Shown here one piece after another: positions 25,401 through 34,662 of a stretch of 64,000 nucleotides of DNA (its first letter is position 1; every line of letters starts with the position of its first letter). Source of the DNA: Galeopsis tetrahit. Taxonomy: Eukaryota; Streptophyta; Magnoliopsida; Lamiales; Lamiaceae. Made by a program: the position numbers and the translations under genes. Location of the stretch: contig OY776129.1 of the NCBI GenBank assembly GCA_963675135.1, positions 71,889,348 to 71,953,347 on the forward strand. Reading direction: 5' to 3'. Below the pieces are notes generated by a model that saw only the letters and a program-made list of their open reading frames with translations, had not been told where the DNA came from and ran no database searches.

Positions 25401-26412
25401 CAAACAAGAGTTGTCAGTAATTACTCAGGTAATCCAACAACAAGATCCACTCCTTACGAAATTCAATCAGATCAACATAGCATACGAAAATAGTGAAGGG
25501 AAATAAGAACATGTTTTTCACAAATTATCATACATAAGTTGCTTATAACTGATAAAGAGGTTAAAATATGATACTATAAGGGGCTGTTTGGTTCAAAATT
25601 CCTCAATGAGAAGGTTAATGAGAATGATCATGGGGTAATTGTAGTGGGTAGTGACTGTTAAAGATACTTAATCCACCTAACGAGACTAAAAATAAGGTAA
25701 CAATTACCCCCAATGATTAATTCGCCTCACAAGACACAAAATAAGGTAATCATTACCCCATTTTGATTAAGTACCTTCCTTCCTATAATAACTTCTCCTC
25801 AATTATTCATTGTCCAATTTATTCCAAAATTAGGGCAAAACACTGACAATGTGACAACCGTTGGGACAACCCTTCCTTCAACATATCCTTTCATTATGGA
25901 GGCATAGAGGGACCATTCCCAACAAAGAATTTGAACCAAGCACCCCCTAAGGCTAATTTATTAACAAATGTCAAATTTGCGCAATTGAAAGCAAATGACT
26001 ATAGTTTTACCGTGAAAATGCCGTAATGTTGAGGCAGAATTTGAAACTTCACATTTTGAGAGTGATGCTACAGAGAATCTGGATGTTACTGTCAATGCTT
26101 TGGTAAGACTTGCAGAAATACCCTGCAATACCCAGGCAGAAAAACTGAGTTTACCATCGTTTTACCACAAGTTCAACACAATGAAATTGGGGACAAAATC
26201 GCATCATATAAAACAGGAGGAAACTTGTAACAAAGATTATAGGCATCTAAACTAAGACCTTGATAACATTAAAAAAATACATGATCGTGAAATAAGATGC
26301 TGCTCAGACGTGAATCAAAAAAAAGTTAGGGCAAAAGGTTGTACATTTCAATCTGTTGGGGAATTATGAAAGAGAATTAACTAACCTTCCTTCCCGCAGC
26401 ACTCCACGCCAT
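19574..26412 (-). CDS. Translation initiation factor IF-2, mitochondrial
   Basis: Six coding exons: 26386-26412 (nine codons), 26011-26123, 23149-23485, 21149-22222, 20911-21060 and 19574-20005, giving 710 aa. Borders are GT-AG and phases fit throughout. The N-terminus (MAWSAAGRK, then an Arg/Ser-rich stretch to RYFHASPELL) looks like a mitochondrial presequence. An IF2 N-domain-like region follows (IEIFEGMSVLELANRCGES). The G domain has G1 GHVDHGKT, G2 GGITQHLGAF, G3 DTPGH and G4 NKCD, then domain II, a charged linker (RKKKNEKDRLLKLEDE), domain III (IIVKADVQGTVQAVSDAL) and domain IV (GLVLNGYGDFQVGDVIQC). IF-2 is the GTPase that brings initiator fMet-tRNA to the small ribosomal subunit. The length fits the mitochondrial form rather than the longer chloroplast IF-2. 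Upstream in-frame ATGs in exon 3 are not the start. Confidence 0.94.
20127..20333. mobile_element. Short TIR MITE in mtIF2 intron
   Basis: The left end GGATCCAATATAAAAAAAAT (20129 on) is mirrored by the right end AGGATTTATATTGGATCC (to 20331). The inverted similarity runs about 45 bp. An inner pair CTAGGGTGTCC / GGACACCCTATGG also matches. It lies in the intron between exons 5 and 6. Confidence 0.6.
20470..20880. repeat. Repeat sequence shared with another mtIF2 intron
   Basis: The stretch with AAAACCAGATTTGGG, AAATCTAAATCAGGTTCTAC and TAATCCGGTTTTTAAAAA resembles 22635-22720 in the next intron upstream (AAATCTAAATCTGGTTCTAC, GAAATCCGGTTTTAAAAAAC). A weaker relative lies near 59040-59110. 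These look like copies of one MITE family. I could not define clean ends. Confidence 0.4.
22453..22485. repeat. (TC)n microsatellite
   Basis: An uninterrupted TC run of about 33 bases in the mtIF2 intron between exons 3 and 4, followed by shorter GA runs. Confidence 0.95.
25580..25947. mobile_element. Tourist-like (PIF/Harbinger) MITE in mtIF2 intron
   Basis: It begins GGGGCTGTTTGGTTCAAAAT and ends TTTGAACCAAGCACCCCC, flanked by TAA on both sides (25577-25579 and 25948-25950). A three-base TAA duplication and these ends fit Tourist elements. A relative with weaker ends is at 37869-38196 in the E2F gene. Confidence 0.75.
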
Positions 26413-27203
26413 TCAAGGGGACGCCAATACCTACCAGTTGAGTATCGGAAAGAGAGCAGTAATCAGGACAGTGTCTATGCTGAGAAATAGTTGACGGCCC
26501 AACGATGGTGGTTTTACGACGGAAGCCGGGAAAGGAGAGAGAGAGATATTTTATTATCATTCGTTATGTGTTTTATGCTACTCCTTTTTAATCAAATTTT
26601 AAAATTATTTTTTTAACATAATTTAAATAGAATTTCTTGGTTAGGCTGCAAAAAAATATACTTTTAATTCATAAACTACGTGTAAAGAATAATATATTTT
26701 CATAAACTACGTGTAAAGAATAATATATTTTCATAAACTACGTAATATCGTATTACATAATACATCAAAACGTTGTATTTAATTAAAACAAATATTAAAG
26801 ATAAAATATGGAGAACAAAATAAGAAAAATATTAATATGGCAACTTTAAAGTAATAAAAGGAAAAAAAAAATAGCACAAAAAATAAAGAGAAAAAAAAAA
26901 AGGAAAGTAAGAAAAACTAAAAATAAAAAGTAGTATAGTATTCCCTCATACCCTTATCTAATGATTTATAACTTTCGAACACGACTTTTAATGTATGAAT
27001 TTTTTATTAGTATTATGCAGGATAAAAATGAGAATAGTAAAGACTTTTCAATTAATCACATTTATGTACCATTAAAATGATTAGAGAATAGTTAAAATGA
27101 TCTTTTATTATTTTAAGTGTAAGTCGTTAAGTAAAGAAACTAAAAATGATAAAATAAATAATTAAGTACATGGAGTAAATAGTAGTAAATGATAGGGTTG
27201 GGA

Positions 27204-27399
27204 AATGACAAAGTGGGATAGCTCAAGTGGTTAGAGCACCACTACCTAGGCCTTAAATTCTGGGTTCGACCCGTTCGAGTCATGGGGAGGGGAAAATGGA
27301 TGGTATTTAATGTAATTCAAAAAAAAATAAAAAATAGGGTTCGAGTCATGAGGAGGGGAAAAGGGATAGGTATTTAATGTAATTCAAAAAAAAAAAAAA
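27204..27399 (+). mobile_element. tRNA-derived SINE with duplicated 3' module
   Basis: The head has a polymerase III A-box-like TAGCTCAAGTGG (27219-27230) and B-box GGGTTCGACCC (27262-27272), spaced as in tRNA genes. A body with ATGGGGAGGGGAAAATGG, TATTTAATGTAATTC and a poly(A) tail follows. A second copy of the 3' part (GGGTTCGAGTCATGAGGAGG to TAATGTAATTC plus poly(A)) follows at 27338-27399. A 13-base direct repeat GATAGGGTTGGGA flanks the whole at 27191-27203 and 27400-27412, the expected target duplication. Confidence 0.85.
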
Positions 27400-27821
27400 G
27401 ATAGGGTTGGGATATATACCCCTCCAGCTCTGTTTAATGCACTCCCCCGATACACGTACCCCCTCAAAACACATGTCAGATAGATGCACTTCCCTTAAAT
27501 TACCTATTATACTCTTATTTCTTTAAATTGTAGTATAGGATAAATACACTCCCCAAAAATCCTAATTTCCACACTTAAACCCTAATTTTATCCAATTTCT
27601 TCTTTCCCACTCCATTCTCTCACACCATTCATCTTCTTCTCCACCCCACATATCGCTGCCGCCTGCCGCCTTCGTCCAACACTGCTAGCTCGCCGCCTCG
27701 CGCAACAGCGCCACCTCCCCCTCCTCGATCGCACGCCGACGCCTCCTCCTCTGTACTGCCTTCCGCCCCCTTTCTCATTCTCAGGTTTTTTGGGTTTTTT
27801 TTTTTCGTCGATAATGGATCT

Positions 27822-27863
27822 ACCAAAAACACCTTCGTCGACGTCGACGAAGGTGTTTTTGGT
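27822..27863. repeat. Perfect 42-bp palindrome
   Basis: The arms are ACCAAAAACACCTTCGTCGAC and its exact complement, 21 bases each with no spacer, centred at 27842/27843. Both arms adjoin further TCGA-rich repeats. Confidence 0.9.
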
Positions 27864-28089
27864 CGATCAATTATTGTCGATTTAAAAAAAAATCTAAATT
27901 ATATCGACAAGATTATTTTTGGTCGACGACCTAGAGTCGACTAGAGGATTTTTGGTCGACTCTGGTTCATCGAAAATAAGGTTTTTTTAATTTTATTTCT
28001 AAGTTTATTTTTTTAATTTATTTGGGATGGTGGTGGCTGTCGGAGGTATGGCGGCGGCGGAGTTGGGTGGCGGCGGCTGCTGCTTAGTA

Positions 28090-28342
28090 CTCCCTCCATC
28101 CACCAAAAGTAGTCCCATTAGGATGTGGCACAAGTTTTAAGAAAATGGTAGATAAAGTAAGGGTATTATAGGGTATTGTGGGGTCCATTGTGAATAAAAT
28201 GATTGTTTAGAAATAAAGTTGATGGTAAATTGAGTAATTAAGTGATAGTTGAAGGGTGATAGTTTCCATAAAGTGTATGGGACTACATTTGGTGGACAAA
28301 GAATATGTGTCAAATGGGACTACTTTTCGTGGACGGAGGGAG
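28090..28342. mobile_element. Stowaway MITE nested in the 1.1-kb TIR element
   Basis: The left end is CTCCCTCCATCCACCAAAAG and the right end is CTTTTCGTGGACGGAGGGAG in inverse, with TA on both sides. The interior AGTAGTCCCATT is mirrored by AATGGGACTACT. A broken relative is at 34574-34656. Confidence 0.85.
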
Positions 28343-28519
28343 TATTAGAGTTAGGATTAGGGTTAGAATGTATTTAAACTTTAAATGTTAGGGGAGTGTA
28401 TAAATCTTAAGATATATTACTAAAATGACAAAATGAGTATTTTATATGAATATTTAATTAATAAAAATTGAGGGCAGTGTATCTAACAAAGCTGGAGGGG
28501 TATATACCCCCAACTCTAA

Positions 28520-28854
28520 GGGCATGTTTGTTTTGGGACTCACCCGTCCGGACGTGGGACGTAACGTCCCACGTCATTGTTCTACTTCGAGATTTCACAT
28601 CCGAATTTCCCCATCCAACTACACTCATCCCTAAAAATACCTATACATTCTACTATTACATCCCATCCAACTACACTCATCCCTAAAAATACCTATACAT
28701 CCTACTATTACATCCCATCCAACCACACTTACATCTAATCCTACTTAAAATCTCAAAACAAACACACACAATTACTATTTATCAGGATTTCCCCATCCAA
28801 AATTTCCCCCATTCTACATAATCCCAAAACAAACATACCAAAACAAACATACCC
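28520..28854. mobile_element. Tourist-like MITE with internal tandem repeat
   Basis: The left end GGGCATGTTTGTTTTGGG is mirrored by CAAACATACCC at the right, with TAA on both sides (28517-28519 and 28855-28857). Inside, a unit of about 51 bases (CATCCCATCCAACTACACTC and onward through CCTATACATTCTACTATTA) is repeated twice from about 28610. The right TIR core CAAAACAAACATACC is doubled. Confidence 0.75.
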
Positions 28855-28897
28855 TAAATGATATTGAAAATAATAATCCAAAATGTCAAACATGAAG

Positions 28898-30171
28898 GAG
28901 AAAAAAACTATTTACGTCCCGTAACTTTTACCTTTTTTGAAAAACGTCCCAAAATAGTTAAAATTTTAATTTACGTCCCATAACTTTTTCAATTGTTTAA
29001 TTTACGTCCAATTTTCACTAGAAATCCCCAAATTTATGTTAATGAGACGTAAATTGAGCAATTAAAGAAGTTATGGGACGTAAATTAAATTTTTAATTAA
29101 AATGGGACGTTATGCGAAAAAGATAAAAATATTCAACAAATGTGTACAATTCACTATATAAAATTAATGTATTTTAGGTTATAAAATCAAATAAAAAAAT
29201 AATTCATAAATTCACAAATTAATTAATTATTATAAAAATCAATTAACTGAAAAAGATTATAATTACAATATAAGTATTATAAAATAAATTATGAATATTA
29301 ATTAAAATACTAAAAAATATTTTAAAATATATGAAAATAATTTTAGAATAATATTTAAATAAGTAAATAATTTTTCATAATATCAAAAATAAAAATAAAA
29401 AATCAATTAACATACTCAAATAAATATAAATTTTATCTTTAAAATAATAAAAATCCCATATAATTTTTTTTATTAAAATGATCAAAAACTCTTATTAAAA
29501 CTTAACAATTATTTTAATATTTTAAATAAATACAAAAATCCATAAATATTTAAAATTTCCAAATAAATCAAAAATTATTCAAATATATCCAAAATTCTCA
29601 CCCCTTATCCACGGTAATTGAAAGATGATGATGAACAATATATTTTTTAACAATTTGTTAATATTTTTTTCATTTTTATTATATAATTTTTAATTTGATA
29701 TTAGTTCGTACAAAAATATGTGTACCTACTTTGTATTAAAGTAATACGGAGTACTTAGATTAATTTTCATATTTATTTGATTACTTTAAAATAAATAATT
29801 TTATAATACTTATATTGTAATTATTATTTTTTTTCTAATTAGGTAAGTTAATTTATGAATAAATGAATTATTTTTTTTATTTGATTGTATAACATAAACT
29901 AAATTAATTTTATAGTGAATTGTACACATTTGTTGAATATTTTTATCTTTTTCGCATAACGTCCCATTTTAATTAAAAATTTAATTTATGTCCCATAACT
30001 TCTTCAATTGCTCAATTTACGTCCCATTTACATAAATTTGGGGATTTTTAGCAAAAATTGGACGTAAATTAAACAATTGAAAAAGTTATGGGACGTAAAT
30101 TAAAATTTTAACTTTTTTGGGACGTTTTTCAAAAAAGGTAAAAGTTACGGGACGTAAATAATTTTTTTCTC
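28898..30171. mobile_element. Mutator-type element with about 330-bp inverted ends
   Basis: It is flanked by a perfect 9-base direct repeat AACATGAAG (28889-28897 and 30172-30180), the target duplication size of Mutator-like elements. The ends read GAGAAAAAAACTATTTACGT and, in inverse, GAGAAAAAAATTATTTACGT. The inverted match runs about 330 bases with few differences, through TTACGTCCCATAACTT repeats to TGTACAATTCACTATA. The 600-base interior is very AT-rich and has no reading frame, so the element is non-autonomous. A smaller relative is at 45242-45780. Confidence 0.9.
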
Positions 30172-32405
30172 AACATGAAGTCCATCATAGAGAAAAGCAA
30201 AGCATCGTGTCACCAGGCCCATTACCACTCAAATAATGGGTTTAACTATTTACACATCCATTTACAATGGATACATTCCCCCGGTTGATACACCCCATCT
30301 AAAATTTGTCTAAGATAGGTGCATCTCTCTTAAATGTCACACACTCTTTTTTCTATAAAATCTTCATTTATTAATCACATCCTCCCTAAAATCCTAATTC
30401 CCTCTCTCTTAAAAAAAGAAAAAACACCTCCACCCCCATCAGCGGCGGCTGCCCCCTCCCTTTTTTTTTTTTTTTTTCCATTTTTTTCTGCGATTTTCTC
30501 GTCATCCCCCACCAACCCACCCACCGCCGTGCCCCCTGACCCGCACCGGTCGCGGTCCTCTCTTTCTCCTTTTTTCTTTTCTTTTTTTTTTTGTTTTTGT
30601 TTTTGTTTTTGTTTATCTTTCCCCACCCACCGGCGTCGCCTAACCCTAGGTTTGTGCATCCGGTCTTCCTCCCTATTCATGCCGCCTTTTTTTTTTGTTA
30701 AGATTTTCTGTAGAAAAATCTACATAACTTTTTTTTTTTAATATATATTTTCGATCATTTAATGTTGACCAAATAAACTTTCGTCGACAACAATTTGGGC
30801 CGCCTCAGAAAAGCACAATGTCTGAACCACTGGGCTTTTGATGCCATTTGTAAGCAAACTAACAAAGCATTGATTATTTGCACCCCTTTTTACAAGTTTA
30901 CCACCCATCATATTTTAGGGTGGCTTTATTCAATTAGACAATTGAGAATATATTTAAATTATTTAAAATTAAATTGCATATGAATCTAATTACATATAAA
31001 TTTTTTGCTTTTCAAGTATCGTACCAGTTATTACCGAAATTATTGTAGTTCAACTAAAAATTTTGTATTATTTTCTTTTGATAATTATCCTACACGTTAT
31101 GGATCAATCTAGTAAGGTATATTGGTCTAAAATAAAACAATAGATGCCTACTTAGATTTAAAATAAGATTTATACTCAATTTTAAAAAATACATTGAATT
31201 GTATACCTATTAAATGATCGAAATACACCCGTTTTAATTCAATCCTACAAGCGGGCCTATAATTATATAAAAAAAGAACGAAATAGTTGGTGGAAGACAT
31301 GATATAGATTGATAAAGACACTTGAATCGATTTATCAATATTAGATAAAAGGGTTGGTATGCTATATATGAATTCGAGTACATGTTGCGCACCTTAGTCC
31401 ATGTTGCACTTTTCAGTTTTACTGACTTACACTTTTTGATAAATGGTGTTGCACTTTTCAATTATTAAACTGTATAATAATATTTTTAGTCATAGTAATT
31501 TACACTTTTTAGTAATATTGTGTTATATTTTTCAGTTTAATAACATACACCTTTCTTTAGAATAGGGTGCACAATTATGTGATCACCTACCAGTGCATTG
31601 GCTGTAATGGTATATTGGAACGACTTACGTATAAAACAATGATTATTCTTATATGTTATAATTAAATAATTAATATGCCGTTTACTATGACCTTTCATGT
31701 ATCGTTTATTATTTGACTTGTTCATTTATTTATATTTAGATTTCAGAAATTTAAATGTCAAATTCATCTGAAATAACTGCATATATTTACTACTAACAAT
31801 TACTGAAATAAGTGTCAAATGTCAAATTCATTTATTTATTTGGAAGTGTTTGATTTCGGTTGGAGTAGATAGAGCACATTCAAATAGAGAAAAAAAAAGG
31901 ATGCGAAAATTTGTTTGAATTAGTAAACATGAATTTTGTTTTGTGTTGATGTAGTATGGGTGAATGAAATTTATGTTAAATAACTATTTTTTTCAGTGAT
32001 GATGTGTTACTTCACTATTGTTAACTATTGAGGGATGATAGAGAAAAAAATATAGTGATGTGTGTAGGTATATATTAAAGGTTATTATATTTTTATATGT
32101 GTATATGGACAGAAGATAAGATGTAGAAAACCGTGTGACTAGGATGGAAAAATTTATCCCCATCCAAATGTGGAAAGCAGTAAATAAACACAACATTTAT
32201 GATTATGAATTGAGTTTATAATATTTTTGGTTTCGTAACTTTTACTTTTTCGTTCTTAATATAATTAGAAAAATTAATTTAGTTCTATCACTTTGTGCAA
32301 TTGTCCACTTTACGCTTTTATTATACCAACTTTTACTTTTTTTCATAAATTGTTCCAAAGCATATCTCAAGTGACGTTCTTGGTCACAAATAAAAGTATT
32401 AATTA

Positions 32406-32881
32406 CTCCCTCTGTCCTATGATTTTATGCACACTTTCCTTAACAGGCGTCCCAACATTTTTTACACACTCCAAAAAAAGTACTCTCTCCGTCCACTAAA
32501 AGTGTGCTCATTTCTTTTTTTGGGTTTATAAAAAATATGCTTATTCCATTTAAATAATTCACTTTTGAATATTTTTTCTACTTTACTAACAAAATTGAGT
32601 ATCTACCAAATATATTTTTTACTTATTATATTAAATATATTCTTTATAATTAAAATATAATTTTTTTAAAAGCACATATAAAAAGTGAGCACACTTTTGG
32701 TGGACAGAGGGAGTAAACAATAAGTAATACCCCTCCTTTATTTTACCTTTAATCAAATCCCTTTCAATTTAATCAATGAATTACCAATAATACCCCCTTA
32801 GTTACTTTACACATCACTTTATTCTATTTTCTTAATCTCCGTGCCGGTCAAAGTGTGCATAAAATCTTGGGACGGAGGGAG
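32406..32881. mobile_element. Stowaway MITE (outer), interrupted by another Stowaway
   Basis: The left end CTCCCTCTGTCCTATGATTT and the right end AAATCTTGGGACGGAGGGAG are inverse, with TA on both sides. The inner arm TTATGCACACTTT is mirrored by AAAGTGTGCATAA. A different Stowaway (32483-32713) sits inside it. Confidence 0.85.
32483..32713. mobile_element. Stowaway MITE (inner, nested)
   Basis: CTCTCTCCGTCCACTAAAAG on the left is mirrored by TTTTGGTGGACAGAGGGAG on the right, and GTGTGCTCA by TGAGCACAC, with TA on both sides. It splits the outer copy and is therefore the younger insertion. Confidence 0.85.
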
Positions 32882-33303
32882 TATTTTAGAAACACATGAA
32901 ATTACATTTACCTATGTCGTATAAAAAAATCAGTGTAAATTCGAAAAGAAAAGTAAAATTGAGAGAAATCAAACTAATGCGAAAGTATATGGGTTAAGGG
33001 GCACAAAGTAATGTTTTCAGCCCTAACGAATTCGAATTGAGTCGTTCTTAAAATAAAAAAACTGTACTCCATAACACAAAAACTTGAAATGAACTTGGAC
33101 AGTTGGACTTAATTTATATTTTAATTTTAGTCAAAATATTAAACGCGTTGAAGTTGGACTATATTTCGATTACACATCAATCGAATTAAACCCGTGTCGG
33201 AACTCGCAACACTGTATTGAAGAACACTGAATTTTCCCACTATCTAATTAAATATTCTCTTTAATTATAGTAATATACAGCAACCCCCCTTCCCTATCTC
33301 TCT

Positions 33304-33311
33304 CTATAAAA
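33304..33311 (+). promoter_or_regulatory. TATA box of the CAF1-type gene
   Basis: CTATAAAA follows a CTCTCTCT pyrimidine patch, 71 bases before the start codon at 33382. This would give a short leader of about 45 bases. Confidence 0.6.
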
Positions 33312-33381
33312 CTTCCACAATCCTCATCATCCACCCCCAATTCAACCATCTCTGATTGGAGCTCTCACAATTTGCAGAGGT

Positions 33382-34194
33382 ATGGCTTCCGACGATCTAA
33401 ACAAAACTATAAAGATCCGAGAAGTCTGGTCTCAAAATCTCGAATCCGAATTGGAGCTAATCTCAGATCTCATCGACCGCTACCCCTTTATTTCCATGGA
33501 CACGGAGTTCCCCGGCGTCATCTTCAAGCCTCAACGCCACCGCCCCTCCCCCTCCGATAACTACCAAACCCTCAAGTCAAACGTCGACGTTTTGAACCTT
33601 ATTCAACTCGGACTCACTCTCTCCGACGCCGCCGGCAACCTCCCAGATCTGGACTCCGCCGATCGCTTCATCTGGCAGTTTAACTTCTCCGACTTCGACG
33701 AGGCGCGTGACCCACACGCGGCGGACTCTATTGAGTTGCTCAAGTCACACGGGATTGACTTCGACAAGAACCGGGTTTCCGGTATCGAGTCGGCCCGATT
33801 CGCCGAGTTGATAATGAGTTCCGGTTTGGTCTGCAACGACGCCGTCAGCTGGGTCACTTTCCACAGCGCGTATGACTTTGGGTACCTTGTGAAGATCCTC
33901 ACGCGCCGCCAGTTGCCCGGCGGACTCGACGAGTTTTTGGTGGTTTTGAAGGCTTTTTTTGGGGATAATGTGTACGATGTGAAGTATCTGATGCGGTTTT
34001 GTGAGAGCTTGTATGGCGGTTTGGAGGGAGTGGCCCGGTCTTTGGATCTGGACCGGGTTGTGGGGAAGTGCCATCAGGCCGGTTCGGATAGTTTGCTGAC
34101 CTGTCACGTTTTTATCAAAATGAGGGATGTGTTTTTTGTGAAGCATGAGCATGAGAAATATGCAGGTGCACTCTATGGATTAGAAGTTTTTTAA
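33382..34194 (+). CDS. CCR4-associated factor 1 (CAF1) type deadenylase, 270 aa
   Basis: One intronless frame of 270 codons in the DEDD nuclease family. The catalytic acidic residues are in place: D40 and E42 in MDTEFPG, D165 in FHSAYDFGY, and D236 with H231 in HQAGSDSLLT. The MDTEFPGVIF start, NLIQLGLTL and the WQFNFSDF segment are typical of plant CAF1 proteins. CAF1 shortens mRNA poly(A) tails in the CCR4-NOT complex in the cytoplasm. Short intronless copies in plants are often stress-responsive (CAF1-9/-11-like in Arabidopsis); that is family knowledge, not seen here. Codons are GC-rich compared with surroundings, as is common for this family. A frame in another phase from 33372 and two on the minus strand are shadows. 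Confidence 0.95.
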   Translation: MASDDLNKTIKIREVWSQNLESELELISDLIDRYPFISMDTEFPGVIFKPQRHRPSPSDNYQTLKSNVDVLNLIQLGLTLSDAAGNLPDLDSADRFIWQFNFSDFDEARDPHAADSIELLKSHGIDFDKNRVSGIESARFAELIMSSGLVCNDAVSWVTFHSAYDFGYLVKILTRRQLPGGLDEFLVVLKAFFGDNVYDVKYLMRFCESLYGGLEGVARSLDLDRVVGKCHQAGSDSLLTCHVFIKMRDVFFVKHEHEKYAGALYGLEVF

Positions 34195-34337
34195 GTGGGA
34201 TTAGGATGATTGTAATTTATTCTTTGTTAACAATTTGTCAATAGAAGAAATAATTAATTTATTTTTTGGAAAAGAAAATTGTTCGGTACTCGTGCACGAG
34301 CAGCACTCCATCCATCCCATTGAAAGCTTAAAAGATA

Positions 34338-34571
34338 CTCCCTCCGTCCGCCTATAAGTGTTACGTTACTTTTTGGCACATAAATTAAGAAAAGTAATTA
34401 AATAATAGATATAGTACAAGTGATGTGATTGAGAGAGGAGAGAGATAGAGAGAAAAAGTAAGATATAAAGTGAAGTATAAGAAAAAGTAATTACCAAAAA
34501 AAGGTATGGGAAGCTTATAGGCGGACGGACCAAAATGGTAAAATGGGAAGCTTATAGGCGGACGGAGGGAG
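34338..34571. mobile_element. Stowaway MITE with doubled right end
   Basis: The left end CTCCCTCCGTCCGCCTATAA is mirrored by TTATAGGCGGACGGAGGGAG, with TA on both sides. The right TIR core GGGAAGCTTATAGGCGGACGGA occurs twice in type, at about 34508 and 34546. It lies about 140 bases after the CAF1 stop codon. Confidence 0.85.
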
Positions 34572-34573
34572 TA

Positions 34574-34656
34574 CTACTCTCTCGTTCCACGAAAAGTAGT
34601 CCCATTTGTCATATATTTTTTGTCCACAAAATGTAGTCTCATACCTCACAATGGAC
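34574..34656. mobile_element. Truncated Stowaway left end
   Basis: CTACTCTCTCGTTCCACGAA followed by AAGTAGTCCCATTTGTC matches the Stowaway subfamily of 28090-28342. No right end follows before the next element begins at 34663. Confidence 0.5.
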
Positions 34657-34662
34657 CCATAA

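Larger units (their letters stand above)
27406..28514. mobile_element. 1.1-kb TIR element, unclassified
   Basis: The left end GTTGGGATATATACCCCTCC is mirrored by the right end GGAGGGGTATATACCCCCAAC. The inverted match continues into AGCTCTGTTT / AACAAAGCT. The interior holds a GC-rich stretch (27650-27780), a perfect palindrome at 27822-27863, several TTTTTGGTCGA repeats, and a Stowaway inserted at 28090-28342. There is no transposase reading frame, so it is non-autonomous. No clear target duplication is seen; the left flank is shared with the SINE duplication. Confidence 0.65.
26540..33300. other. Transposon-rich intergenic region
   Basis: No host gene is supported in this 6.8 kb. It holds, in order, a SINE, a 1.1-kb TIR element with a Stowaway inside, a Tourist-like MITE, a 1.27-kb Mutator-type element, AT-rich spacer (30200-32400) and two nested Stowaways. 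The reading frame at 30334-30741 is a low-complexity Pro/Phe-rich stretch and not a gene. At 30250-30400, text such as GATACATTCCCCCGG and AGGTGCATCTCTCTTAAAT resembles the left part of the 27406 element, so a second, decayed copy may begin there. Confidence 0.6.

Noticed and set aside
27213..27285. Functional tRNA gene
   Set aside because: The A- and B-box-like motifs are followed by a SINE body and poly(A), and the sequence does not fold into a clean cloverleaf by eye; it fits a SINE head.
30334..30741. 135-codon Pro/Phe-rich frame and its minus-strand partner
   Set aside because: They are translations of poly(T), CCACC and related simple sequence, with no domain.
33745..34152. 135-codon minus-strand frame inside the CAF1-type gene
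   Set aside because: It is the complement of a coding sequence with all DEDD residues and has no family features of its own.
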